From: Lampris incognitus
Taxonomy: Eukaryota; Chordata; Actinopteri; Lampriformes; Lampridae
Direction of reading: 5' to 3'
Assembly: GCF_029633865.1 (NCBI RefSeq)
Contig: NC_079219.1
Location: 50,171,008 to 50,235,007, forward strand
Length of the DNA: 64,000 bases
Under the pieces are notes generated by a model. It made no database searches. It worked only from the letters and a program-made list of their open reading frames with translations, and had not been told where the DNA came from. The translations under genes were made by a program, and so were the position numbers. Shown here piece after piece: positions 52,542-62,709 of this stretch (positions are counted from its first letter, which is position 1; every line of letters starts with the position of its first letter).

Positions 52542-52716
52542 TGTGGCGGACACTAGGGGCTATGCCTCGCACCTAGCAGGACTGTGAGCTGGGGGCGTGG
52601 TTTACGTTCCCGGGCTCGCCGGTGCAGGGTTGTTCCTGCTGCAGTTGGTTTTTGGAGTTGAGGAATAAACATCAAACTCGCCTTGGTCTCCTGTGTTTTT
52701 TCTCATTCCCGCCACA
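52542..52716 (+). repeat. 5' LTR of Ty3-4
   Basis: TGTGGCGGACACTAGG ... CCCGCCACA, with AATAAACATC near the end. The following TTGGTGACCCCGAATTG (52717 on) is the presumed primer site; the tRNA is not assigned. Confidence 0.93.
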
Positions 52717-52736
52717 TTGGTGACCCCGAATTGAAC

Positions 52737-53493
52737 ATGTTTGGAGCAGAAGAGGAGTGTGAATCCACTTCGGCCACGCCGCCCCAACTCTCACAGCCGG
52801 CCGTTCTCGCCGCGGCTGTGAAATTCCCAGAGTTCTGGCAGAGCGACCCGGCTTCGTGGTTCCAGCATGTGGAGGTGCTGTTCCACCTGCGTGGAATCTC
52901 CGCGGACGACTCCAGATACTATCTGGTCGTCGCTGCGCTGGATGAGCAGTCCACACGCCGGGCCATGCAGCTGTTGCGCGCCCCTCCGCAACACGGTAAA
53001 TACGTCGCCCTCAAACATCTTCTGCTCCGGAGGTACAGTCTATCTGCCGCAGAGAGGGCAGATAGAATCCTTTCCCTATCCGGTTTGGGCGACGGGACGG
53101 CTGTGGATCTCATGGACAATATGCTGTCGCTGCTAGGCTCAGACGAAGGTGGGTTCCTTTTCCCGCACGTTTTCCTGCGCCAGCTCCCGTCTCCTGTGCG
53201 CGCGGCTTTGGCTAACTCCCCGTGTCTGGCCGCTGGTGACTGCCGAGGTTTGGCTGAGGAGGCTGATCGGGTCCTGCTGGCTACCAGACGGTTCTCTGTG
53301 CAGAGTGTGGCATCGGAGCCTCTGCAGCCGACGTCGGAGGACGCGGACCCGGCAGTGGTGGCTGAAGTGACTGCCCGGAGACGGCGCGGGAGCGGCCTGT
53401 TTCTTCCGCCAGCGGTTCGGCGGCAAAGCGAGGCGCTGCGTCCCTCCGTGCACGTTTGAGGCGGCGGGAAACTCCAGGGCCAGCGCTCAGTAG
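52737..53493 (+). pseudogene. Ty3-4 gag (late frameshift)
   Basis: The ATG at 52737, 20 bp after the LTR, opens MFGAEEECE. Residues 20-150 show KFPEFWQSDPASWFQHVEVLFHLRGI, YYLVVAALDEQSTRRAMQLL, LKHLLLRRYSL and ADRILSLSGLGD, the capsid-like pattern of fish Gypsy Gag. This frame meets a TGA at 53457. A Cys-rich box (ACFFRQRFGGKARRCVPPC) is readable in the +1 frame at about 53399-53455 and continues to a TAG at 53491. A small indel near 53370-53395 has therefore moved the nucleocapsid part out of frame. Pol resumes in the original frame, consistent with an ancestral frameshift between gag and pol. Confidence 0.82.
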
Positions 53494-56400
53494 CAGCTGT
53501 GGGCGCTGGCGGACGTAGTGAGCTGCTCTTCATTAAGGACACGATGTCAGGAAGACGGTTTCTGGTGGACTCAGGCTCGCAAAAGAGCCTACTCCCTCCT
53601 GCTAAGACAGTCAGGTCGGCCAAAGGCGGCGGCCCACAGTTAAGTGCAGCTAACGGTTCGTCCATTGCGACGTTTGGCACAAGGTTGGTGACTGTTTGCT
53701 TCCACGGGCGCCATTTTGAGTGGGACTTTGTAGTGGCCGCCATTACTGTTCCTATTATCGGCGCGGATTTTCTGTGTGCTAATGGTCTGCTGGTTGATGT
53801 TGCAAACCGCCGTTTAATTTATGCTGTGTCTTTCGCCACTGTTCCGTGCGAGACAGGGGGAGCCGGACCGTTAACACACGCTAACTTTTTAGCATTAGGG
53901 GATGTTTTTCAGCGTTTGCTGGCGGATTTTCCATCGGTGACTACGCCTGCCTTTTCCACCGCGGTTACTAAACACGGGGTAGAACATTTCATTCCCACTC
54001 TGGGACCGCCAGTTTTTGCGCGCGCGCGGCGCCTCGACGCGGTAAAATTGGCTATAGCTAAGGAGGAGTTCGCCATCATGGAGCGTCTGGGTATAGTGAG
54101 GCGTTCCAACAGCCCGTGGGCCTCGCCGCTTCACATGGTGCCCAAGGCGGATGGGTCGTGGCGGCCTTGCGGCGATTTTCGCCGCCTGAACAACGCCACC
54201 GCCAATGACCGCTATCCCATCCCACACATACAGGACTTTTCCATACGCCTGGCAGGTACCACTTTTTTCTCTAAGGTGGACCTGGTGCGCGGCTATCATC
54301 AGGTTCCCGTGCGTGCAGAGGACGTGCCCAAGACCTTAGTGATCACCCCGTTTGGGCTTTTTGAGTTCATGCGCATGCCTTTTGGCTTGAAGGGGGCAGC
54401 GCAAACCTTTCAGAGGCTGATGGACTCGGTGTTGCGTGGCCTTGCTTTTGTGTTCGTTTATCTCGACGACATATTAGTGGCCAGTCCGTCAGCTGAAGAG
54501 CACCTGGCGCACCTGAAACAGGTTTTCCGTCGTCTGGACGAACACGGCCTGATAGTCAACCCGGCCAAGTGTCAGTTTGGACTGCCGGTGATCGACTTCT
54601 TGGTCCCGTTGCCTTCTAAGGTGCAAGCGGTGGCGGAATTTCCCCGCCCAGTCTCTGTTAAGGCATTGCAGGAATTCTTGGGCATGGTGAATTTCTATAA
54701 CCGTTTCCTCCCTCGCGCTGCCCACCTCCTTCAGTCACTTTACGAAGCCCTGCGGCTTAAGAAGGCTAACGACCCTGTCGACTGGACTCCCGAACAGGTC
54801 CAGGCCTTTGACGGAGCTAAGTGCGCCCTGGCTAACGCTGCCCTCCTCGCCCATCCCACACCCACGGCGTCCATAGCTTTAACAACCGATGCGTCTGACA
54901 TAGCCGTGGGGGCTGTGGTTGAACAGCGTGTGGCGAATGCGTGGCAGCCACTCGCATTTTTTAGCCGCAAACTGCGGGATAGCGAGCGCAAGTACAGCGT
55001 TTTTGACCGGGAGTTGCTGGCACTGCACCTTACAACCCGGCATTTCCGCTTCCTGCTGGAGGGTCGCCCATTAACGGCTTATGTGGATCATAAGCCACTG
55101 ACTTTTGCCATGTCCAAGGTGACTGAGCCGTGGTCTGCTCGTCAACAGCGCCACCTAGCGGCGATGTCCGAGTTCACAACGGACATTCAGCATGTGGCCG
55201 GGAAGTCCAACCCTGTTGCTGATTGTCTGTCGCGTGTGCTTGTGTGTCCTGTGCACCTCGGTGTGGATTTCTCCGCTATGGCTGCCGACCAGCCCAGCGA
55301 CCCGGACGTCCTTGCCCTTAGGTCAACGCGTACCGGTCTCAAGCTAGAGGACGCTGTGATGCAGGAAGGCAGTCCTGCCCTCCTCTGCGATGTCTCCACC
55401 GGCCGTCCCCGCCCCGTTGTTCCAGTGGCCTGGCGCCGTCGAGTTTTCGATTCGATTAACTCCCTCTCGCACCCTGGAGTTCCGGCGTCGGTGAAGTTGG
55501 TCGGTTCCAAGTTCGTCTGGCCTGGCCTCCGCAAGGACGTCAAGGGGTGGGCAGCTGCATGTGTAGCGTGCCAGCGCGCTAAGGTCCACCAGCACACTAA
55601 ATCGCCCCTTGAACCGTTTCCGATCCCGGCCAGACGTTTCGACCACGTGCATGTGGACCTGGTGGGCCCTCTACCTTCTTCACAGGGTTTTACGCACCTG
55701 CTCACAATGGTAGATCGAACCACCAGGTGGCCAGAGGCTGTCCCTCTATCCTCCACAACATCCTCGGATGTTGCACGCGCTTCTCTTTCCTCCTGGGTCG
55801 CCCGTTTCGGCACTCCGTCAGATATCACCTCAGACAGGGGCCCCCAGTTCGTGTCAGAGCTCTGGTCGGCACGTGCGCGATCCTTGGGTGTGCAGGTACA
55901 CCGCACTACCGCGTATCACCCTCAGGCTAACGGGTTGTGTGAACGTTTTCACCGGTCGCTCCAGGCAGCGCTGCGCGCTGCGCTCTCTGATAGTAACTGG
56001 GTGGATCGTTTACCTTGGGTTATGCTCGGGTTGCGTTCGGCTCCTAAGGAGGACCTCGACGCGTAACCCGCTGAGCTGGTGCTCGGTCAGCCGGTCCGCG
56101 TCCCTGGGGAATTTTTGCCTGGGAGTTCCGCTCCTCGACCCCGTCCGGCCGTTTATCCTTTTTTGTCCGATAGCACTCGGGTTCCAGGCCCCGTTCACCA
56201 CTGTTTTCCGCGGTCGTTCGTGCCTGCGGAGCTCATGTCGGCTCGTTTTGTTTTTGTACGGCATGATGCTCACCGCTCGCCCCTCCAACCCCCATACGAT
56301 GGCCCATTTCGGGTTCTTGAGACGGGTCCTAAAGGTTTTGTGCTAGATATGGGTGGGCGTAGGGAGCGTGTCACGCTTGATAGGTTTAAACCGGCGCACA

Positions 56401-56657
56401 GGGTGGCAGGCGAAGTTGTGTTTCCGGCCCAGGTTCCCCGTCGGGGTCGTCCTCCTTCCAGGACCCCGGCAGTGTCTTCACGGGTTCAGCGTTCTGCTTC
56501 TCAGCCGGCTTTGGACTGTGTTTCACCTACTGTTTCGGCTGAGGGACGGCGCAACCGTTATGGCAGGCTGCTTAAGCCTCCAGTGAGATACAAATTTTCT
56601 TTCCAGGAGTCCCTTCTGGGTGTTCGGGGGGGGGGGGGGCTGTGTGGCGGACACTAG
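53494..56657 (+). pseudogene. Ty3-4 pol: protease, RT, RNase H, integrase (one stop, otherwise open)
   Basis: 855 codons are open to a TAA at 56064, then the same frame continues to a stop inside the 3' LTR (56655-56657). Protease: FLVDSGSQKSLLP. RT: KADGSWRPCGDFRRLN, VDLVRGYHQVPV, MPFGLKGAAQTFQ, YLDD (about 54458-54469), FLGMVNFYNRF. The VIDFLVPLPSKV junction lacks the usual GH....G segment of about ten residues, an in-frame deletion. RNase H: TTDASDIAVGAVVEQ, VFDRELLALHL, YVDHKPLTFAM. Integrase: zinc finger region ending CVACQ, then HVDLVGPLP, TSDRGPQF and ANGLCERFHRSLQ, so all three acidic residues are present. The C-terminal module PPYDGPFRVLE lies after the stop. This is the best preserved pol here. 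Confidence 0.88.
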
Positions 56658-56817
56658 GGGCTATGCCTCTCACCCAGCAGGACTGTGAGCTGGGGGCGTG
56701 GTTTACGTTCCCGGGCTCGCCGGTGCAGGGTTGTTCCTGCTGCAGTTGGTTTTTGGAGTTGAGGAATAAACATCAAACTCGCCTTGGTCTCCTGTGTTTT
56801 TTCTCATTCCTGCCACA
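56643..56817 (+). repeat. 3' LTR of Ty3-4
   Basis: 175 bp, about 3 differences from 52542-52716. Preceded by a G13 run (56624-56639) acting as the purine tract. Confidence 0.93.
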
Positions 56818-57289
56818 CACCTATATATTATTGTAGCCCAGCAGAGGGCAGTGGTGGTGCTGCAGATAGAGAAACCTACTGCTACGTTTCTCAGTGAGAG
56901 GAAGAGCGAAGTCGAAAACAGTAGATTAGTAACTTGAAGTTGAAACGCGAGCTCAAAGAAAAAACAGAATTAAAGAACTAGTTAAAGGGTTTTCTCCACA
57001 GAATCCACCTCTAAGCAAGTAACAAACAGAATGGGGTTGAAATTCTGAGGGGGATTTTCGAGAATTGTTTTCTTTACTCCGGTGAGTGTCTTACTAAGTG
57101 TTCGCCGTGTGCGTTTCTAGCAAACATATGGATTTGTTTCACAAGTAGATGAGATGTACCAACGTAAACAAAAAAACCAAGCGGAGTTAATCTCAAGTTA
57201 AACTAACGAAAGTGTTATTAGAAGCTATGTTTCACATGTGCAGCGATTGAGAGAATTGAATGTATACCAACTGCAAGCTGCTATATGTG
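56818..57289 (+). other. Possible non-coding first exon and splice donor
   Basis: A mixed-composition stretch with CAGCAGAGGGCAGTGGTGG near 56839 and a strong donor CTCCG/GTGAGTG at 57081-57088. No in-frame start, acceptor or downstream exon can be tied to it inside the window. Confidence 0.25.
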
Positions 57290-57780
57290 TCAAAGCTGAA
57301 CGATAGGCTTGGACTCAAAACGCAGACTCAAGTCTCAGTTCACAAAAATCAGTCCTTTTCATCAGAAAGAGGTCGGTACACAGGTGATCAGATAACAAGG
57401 CAACAGTGTCCAAATCGGCAAGCAAAAGGCAGGGTCAAAAAAGGCAAAAAACAGGTCAGGAAACTATAGGGCTAAAGAAACTCACACAAGGGAAAAAATG
57501 CTGGAACGCTGTCACAAGGAACAAGACGAACTGGCACAGAAGGAGGGGGAACACCAAGACTATATACTCCGGAGGAGGGGAGACAATGAGACACAGGTGC
57601 AACACATTAGGGCAGGGCAGGTAATCACAAAGGAGGGAGACACATGAGGGCAGGAAGTAAAGGACCTGAAACGAGACAAGAGGTGAGTTAATAAATTTTT
57701 TTTAAAAAAAACGAAGTACAAGACAAAGAACACTGGGAGAAACAAAAAAATAACTTAACTATTCAGACAGGGCGTGACAA
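57290..57780. repeat. Dispersed non-coding repeat
   Basis: Contains GAGACACAGGTGCAACACATT and GGGCAGGGCAGGTAATCACA, typical of multicopy fish intergenic repeats. Similar style text recurs at 60560-60780 (AGCAGGAAGAAGACCC). No ORF of note. Confidence 0.4.
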
Positions 57781-58464
57781 TATGTTCATGGGTATGGATT
57801 TTTGAGTGATATTAGTGTCAGATCTGGTCATGTTTAGTTTGATAAGTCATTGAATGTTGCCCTGCTATGCAGGTTGTTTTTTTTTATTATTATTTTTTAG
57901 ATGATTTGGGGCAGTCCATTGGACAAATGGCCAACAGACGCGCGGCAGACAAGCAGAGGGCGTGAAGAGGAACATCTCGCCAGCAACCGGAACTGTTCTA
58001 CTCCACGTCTTCATTTCATCGGGCAGATAAGCGCTGAGATCACACCACACTTAATACAAAAACATACTACCCGGGTAGATGCAGAGCCCTAGAAAGAGAG
58101 AGTTACGTCAATGAGGGGTCAGAACGAGAGAGGTTGTCAGCCGTTGTCAGCCGCCGAATAGTTCCAAACGAAGCTTGGCGGGTCATTTAAATGAACTGCT
58201 TAGCCGCGATTTCTGGTAACTACTAACCAATATTTTCAGATTTTTACTTTTATATATAGATATACATATATTCCAACGTCACACATATTCTATGCGCATG
58301 TGTAGGAACATTAAAACTAATATTTTGTTTGAAATTGATGAGCTATCACGCTTTAAATTACATCGTTAATTTGATTCAAACGTGCTTGTAAAGTGGTCAT
58401 CATTAAAATGTCAACTGTAGCTTATTACCTGTAAATTAACCTTTGATTAATGCGAGAAACATAC
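57781..58464. other. Unassigned AT-rich stretch
   Basis: No gene or termini recognised; a short duplicated TTGTCAGCCG is seen at 58134 and 58144. Confidence 0.35.
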
Positions 58465-58621
58465 TGTAGCGAATTCGGGGGACAACGCATCCACAGGAAC
58501 TGCCGCGGCCGGGAAGCGAACTCGTATCGCCCGCACCGCAGGAGACATTGCTAACCGCTAGACTAAAGGATCAGACTTGCCAGCGAGTGGCCAGCGTGTC
58601 TACTTATCCATGCACGTTACA
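58465..58621 (-). repeat. tRNA-like terminal repeat, left (3' LTR-like)
   Basis: Minus strand contains TCCTTTAGTCTAGCGGTTAG (A-box region, tRNA-Glu/Asp-like) and CGATACGAGTTCGCTTCC (B-box region). TG...CA ends, 157 bp. Confidence 0.65.
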
Positions 58622-58638
58622 TTACCCCCTCCTTCGGG
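58622..58638 (-). promoter_or_regulatory. Polypurine tract of the miniature element
   Basis: Minus strand CCGAAGGAGGGGGTAA next to the left repeat. Confidence 0.6.
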
Positions 58639-58717
58639 AAGCGCGCCCCGCGCTTTAGCATAGCAGCTCCTTCACGCCTCAGGGCGCATACGCTTCCGAT
58701 GGCCTTACAGTCTCACC

Positions 58718-58735
58718 ATCCCACCGCTGCCACCA
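58718..58735 (-). promoter_or_regulatory. Primer-binding site (tRNA-Leu AAG) of the miniature element
   Basis: Minus strand TGGTGGCAGCGGTGGGAT, an 18-nt complement of the 3' end plus CCA of vertebrate tRNA-Leu(AAG) (from remembered sequence), one base after the right repeat. Confidence 0.75.
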
Positions 58736-58736
58736 A

Positions 58737-58871
58737 TGTAACCGGTTATTTTCTTGCCCGGTGCGGGATTCGATACGGGCTGTACTGCACCACAAGGCGA
58801 CATCACTAACCGCTCGGCTAAAGGGTCAGAACCGTTAGCTAGGGACTAACGTGTCTTATTAGTAGTTTACA
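58737..58871 (-). repeat. tRNA-like terminal repeat, right (5' LTR-like)
   Basis: Minus strand contains GACCCTTTAGCCGAGCGG and a B-box-like CCCGTATCGAATCCC, ending AACCGGTTACA. The outer boundary is blurred. Confidence 0.5.
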
Positions 58872-59669
58872 GTCGTCACCCTCTCTGCCTCTTCCAACGC
58901 GCTCTTGAAGGTCGTAGGTGCCGTGATGTGGAGGTGCTCCTTCAAGCTCTCTGGGGTGAGCCCCTGGATGTAGGCACTCAGGGCTAACTCGTCACGAGCT
59001 GCTGGATCAAAGGTGGGGTAGCCACGATGTGCAAAGAAGTGCACGTCTGCTGCATAGGTTCCCAGGGTCCCTCCCTCTTGGCGCCGCCAGCGGGCCAGTC
59101 GGTCTCACTGTCAGTAGAGACCCGTTGACCAAAGCGTTGTTCTAAAGCAGCGGCCAGTGTCTCGTAATCCTGCAGTTCTGATGGCGTAAGGTCGAGCAAC
59201 ACCTGCAGTGCAGTCCCTTCGAGCGCCAGGGCAACATGAGCAGCAGTGTTTTGGGTGCTCCATTGGTTGTGTCTTGCTGCCTGTTTTACTTGAGCTAGGT
59301 ATGCCTCCAGGGCCGTGATGCCAGCATACCGGGGGAGCTTGAAGATCATTGGTGGTGGCAGCATCGCGTTAGCAGAGTGTGCTGGGGTTGTAGTGACGTT
59401 GGTCAGCGAAGTGGTGGTGGTGACCGGTGACGGAATGGCGGCTGTTGGTAGTGGATGGCCGGCGGCGGAGACGGCGGCGGCCGGCGGACATGTGAGCCCC
59501 TGAGCCAGCCAGCCGTGCCGGGCCCCGCAGGACGGGGAGCCCTTCCTCCGCGGTGCATCTTCTTCTGAATGTCGATGTTCTTCTCCCGGGCAAGCTCTGT
59601 TTCAAGACGCCCAATAAAGTCCTCAATCTCGCGGAGCTCCTCGTCGAATGTACTTCTTGACGTTGCCAT
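58859..59669 (-). pseudogene. Ty3-type gag fragment
   Basis: Starting at the ATG at 59669 (MATSRSTFDEELREIEDFIGR), an N-terminal coiled stretch and a Pro/Arg-rich region are followed, after a frame change near 59400, by FKLPRYAGITALEAYLAQVKQAARHN, ALALEGTALQVLLDLTPSE and LAAALEQRFGQRV. After another frame change near 59010 come ARDELALSAYIQGLTPESLKEHL and ALEEAERV. This is the capsid-like Gag of a common fish Gypsy group. It stops at 58859, where it meets the tRNA-like repeat; no nucleocapsid or pol follows. It lies just downstream of its own LTR and primer site (59693-60040), so it is the 5' end of a truncated minus-strand element. Confidence 0.78.
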
Positions 59670-59692
59670 CTTCGGTTTGTGGGTATTAGCTG

Positions 59693-59712
59693 CGATCCCA
59701 CTTCCGACACCA
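59693..59712 (-). promoter_or_regulatory. Primer-binding site (tRNA-Leu) of the truncated Gypsy element
   Basis: Minus strand TGGTGTCGGAAGTGGGATCG, one mismatch region from the common tRNA-Leu complement TGGTGTCAGAAGTGGGAT, one base after the LTR. Confidence 0.75.
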
Positions 59713-59713
59713 G

Positions 59714-60040
59714 TGTGGCGAACTTGGAAGTAATGACAAAGATACCCTTTCAGTATCCTTTATTGAACTCACGCAGAGACAAGAACTTGAAAGACATGCA
59801 AAACAATACAAGGAGGTGATCTACCTGAACAACAATGTTGATCATCGTTTCAGTACCAAAGTTACACAACATAACGGAATGATAGCTACAAATATACCAC
59901 ACTAAATAGTAATCACATAAACGCATAAAATCACATAAAACACTTGCAAAACATTTAATAACATCACTAACAATCTGAACGCAGTGCCTGATGGGTAAAA
60001 CAGGAGGGCACAATTCTAACAGGGTAGCCTCTTCGCTACA
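59714..60040 (-). repeat. 5' LTR of the truncated Gypsy element
   Basis: 327 bp; the minus strand starts TGTAGCGAAGAGGC and ends AGTTCGCCACA, with CAATAAAGGA near the end. No partner LTR is found in the window. Confidence 0.75.
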
Positions 60041-60403
60041 ATATGTATAGGCGCAATGTTCTATTTCTAGAGTTTTCTTTCTTTCTTTCTACTAAGAATT
60101 TATACTTAGATTTCCTGGGAGATAATTACACAAAATAGGGGGTATTTTGTTATTCCAAACGGAGGCACCACATCATTTAGCCAGAATAAGGTCATGTAAA
60201 GTAACTCTAATGGGCTGTACCATCTACCACACTTAAGAAATTAGGCTCCTAGAGACACAATAGTAAATACACTATAAATAGTGCCGAAGAAAGGTTACAC
60301 AGAGGAAAGTGCCCCCCCCCCCGTCACCATCTTACGTGACAGCAATGGTGTGGTATATAATTCTCGTACTGCAATGCCTGATGCTCCTACAGTGTTAACA
60401 TAT

Positions 60404-60554
60404 TGTAGTGAGTTCGGGGGGCAGCTGGAAACCGCCGCAGCCGGTACACGAACCCGGTTCTCCCGCACAACGCGCGACTACGTTAACCTGTCGACTAAAG
60501 GGTCCGACCCGTTAGCCAAGGGTTAGCGAGTCTACACATCTGTGGTCGTTAACA
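60404..60554 (-). repeat. Solo terminal repeat with tRNA-like core, second copy
   Basis: Minus strand contains GACCCTTTAGTCGACAGG and AACCGGGTTCGTG, ending GAACTCACTACA; closely similar to 37033-37179 over the central 100 bp. No clear target duplication. Confidence 0.65.
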
Positions 60555-61027
60555 CTACCTGTCATGCCGGGAGCAGGAAGAAGACCCAAGTGCAGACAGT
60601 GGAGACAATCTGGGCTAGAACAAAGCTAATCAAACACCGAACTTACAGACAGAAGGTACAAACATCAGGTACAGACAGCAGGGAAGGGAGATTGGGCGCA
60701 GGTGCGCAGGAACCGCGCAGCCAATCAGAGAAAGGGGAACAGGTGAGTGAAGCCAGGAAATCAGGGTCACACAGGCAAACGGGCACAGGTAAACTGAAAC
60801 ACCAATCAGGGGATGGGGATGGGCAAGCCCTGATAACCCAGATCACACACCCATGGCAGGACCCCCCCCCCCAAAGGACAGATTCCAGACGTCCCAAACG
60901 AACAAACCAGGAGCACAAAGCAGGACTGATGGAGGGGGTCTGGGGGAGGTTGACTGGGGCCAGGGATCTCAGGCAGATGGCCACTCGGGGACCAGAAGTT
61001 GAAAACGGCAGGAAAGCCACTTGGGGG
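60555..61027. other. Unassigned GC-moderate repeat-like stretch
   Basis: Begins with GCCGGGAGCAGGAAGAAGACC. A 211-codon frame spans 60542-61177 but has low-complexity composition and no domain; I treat it as non-coding. Confidence 0.3.
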
Positions 61028-61172
61028 CCAGGCTTCGGCGGCAGCGGGACGGCCGTTCGCGGACCAGACTTCGGAGGCGGTGGAACGGCCGCTCTGGGGC
61101 CAGACTTGGAGGCGGCGGGACGGCCGCTCAGGGACCAGGCTTTGGAGGAAGCAAGACGGCCACTCGGGAATT
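61028..61172 (+). repeat. 36-bp minisatellite, four units
   Basis: Units begin CCAGGCTTCGG (61028), CCAGACTTCGG (about 61064), CCAGACTTGG (about 61100) and CCAGGCTTTGG (about 61135), with a shared GGACGGCCG core; period 35-36 bp. Confidence 0.75.
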
Positions 61173-61698
61173 CATGATATGATACATGTGATAAACGAAT
61201 GTCGAATAAACAAATGTTATTAACAAAAATTATCAAATGTCATAATTTTCAATCCATTCATCAAGCTTCTTTGTCAATGTATGTATTAATCGCTCAGTAC
61301 TCAAGCACCTCAGGGTTAACCATGCTGCATGTCTTGTGGCAACAAAAAAATTGTCACGTGCTTTGTGATAAGTTAAGAGTGCTCATCACTCTCAAGCTTG
61401 CAACCTCGAATCCAGGGTGACGATCTTCACTAATAACCCTGGCATTGAGGTGGAAAAATTCTTTTGATTGATATGACGTAACAACGTACGGCATTGAATA
61501 TCAAAAAGATGCCACATTTTGCCACAAAAAAAACTAAATTTCGCAAGTAAATCAAATTTTTTACTTGGTTTTTGAAATATTTTTTCGAACTGTGCAATCC
61601 TTGGAAAGTGCCGATTCTAAAGATACTTTTCTTTTTGTTCTACAATGAGTATTTCTGGAGTTTCAAGCGAACATACAAAAATACACTCTTACTTTATA
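61173..61698. other. Unassigned AT-rich stretch
   Basis: No gene or repeat recognised. Confidence 0.35.
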
Positions 61699-61700
61699 TA

Positions 61701-62630
<930 letters not shown>

Positions 62631-62709
62631 TTTTTTGGCAGCTGTTTTACAGTAAAATTACTAGTTTCAGGAAATCCACATTTCGTTTCCCACATTGAAA
62701 GCTGTTCAT

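Larger units (their letters stand above)
52542..56817 (+). mobile_element. Ty3/Gypsy element Ty3-4, youngest LTR pair in the window
   Basis: 175-bp LTRs (52542-52716, 56643-56817) differ at about 3 sites. CACC flanks both ends (52538-52541, 56818-56821), a 4-bp duplication. The plus strand carries gag and a nearly intact pol. A G-rich tract precedes the 3' LTR. Confidence 0.93.
58465..58871 (-). mobile_element. Miniature LTR-like element with tRNA-like terminal repeats
   Basis: Left repeat 58465-58621 (minus strand TGTAACGTGCATGG ... GAATTCGCTACA) and right repeat 58737-58871 (minus strand ending CCGGTTACA) bound about 115 bp. Next to the right repeat is a tRNA-Leu primer site (58718-58735), and next to the left one a purine tract. 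There is no ORF. The repeats each hold an A-box-like and a B-box-like segment. They are only moderately alike, so this may be two subfamilies recombined. The right outer edge is uncertain because it abuts a gag fragment. Confidence 0.55.

Noticed and set aside
53895-54299. Antisense ORFs across Ty3-4 (for example 134 and 239 codons)
   Set aside because: High GC makes antisense frames open by chance; the plus strand has full RT and integrase motifs.
57901-58092. 63-codon plus-strand ORF
   Set aside because: No domain, no initiation context of note and no neighbours.
58465-58621. Possible functional tRNA genes in the tRNA-like repeats
   Set aside because: Anticodon and T arms do not pair well, no terminator follows, and the unit has TG/CA ends like an LTR.
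60542-61177. 211-codon ORF as a gene
   Set aside because: It crosses a solo repeat and a minisatellite, is low in complexity, and has an equally long antisense ORF (60643-61236); no domain is visible.
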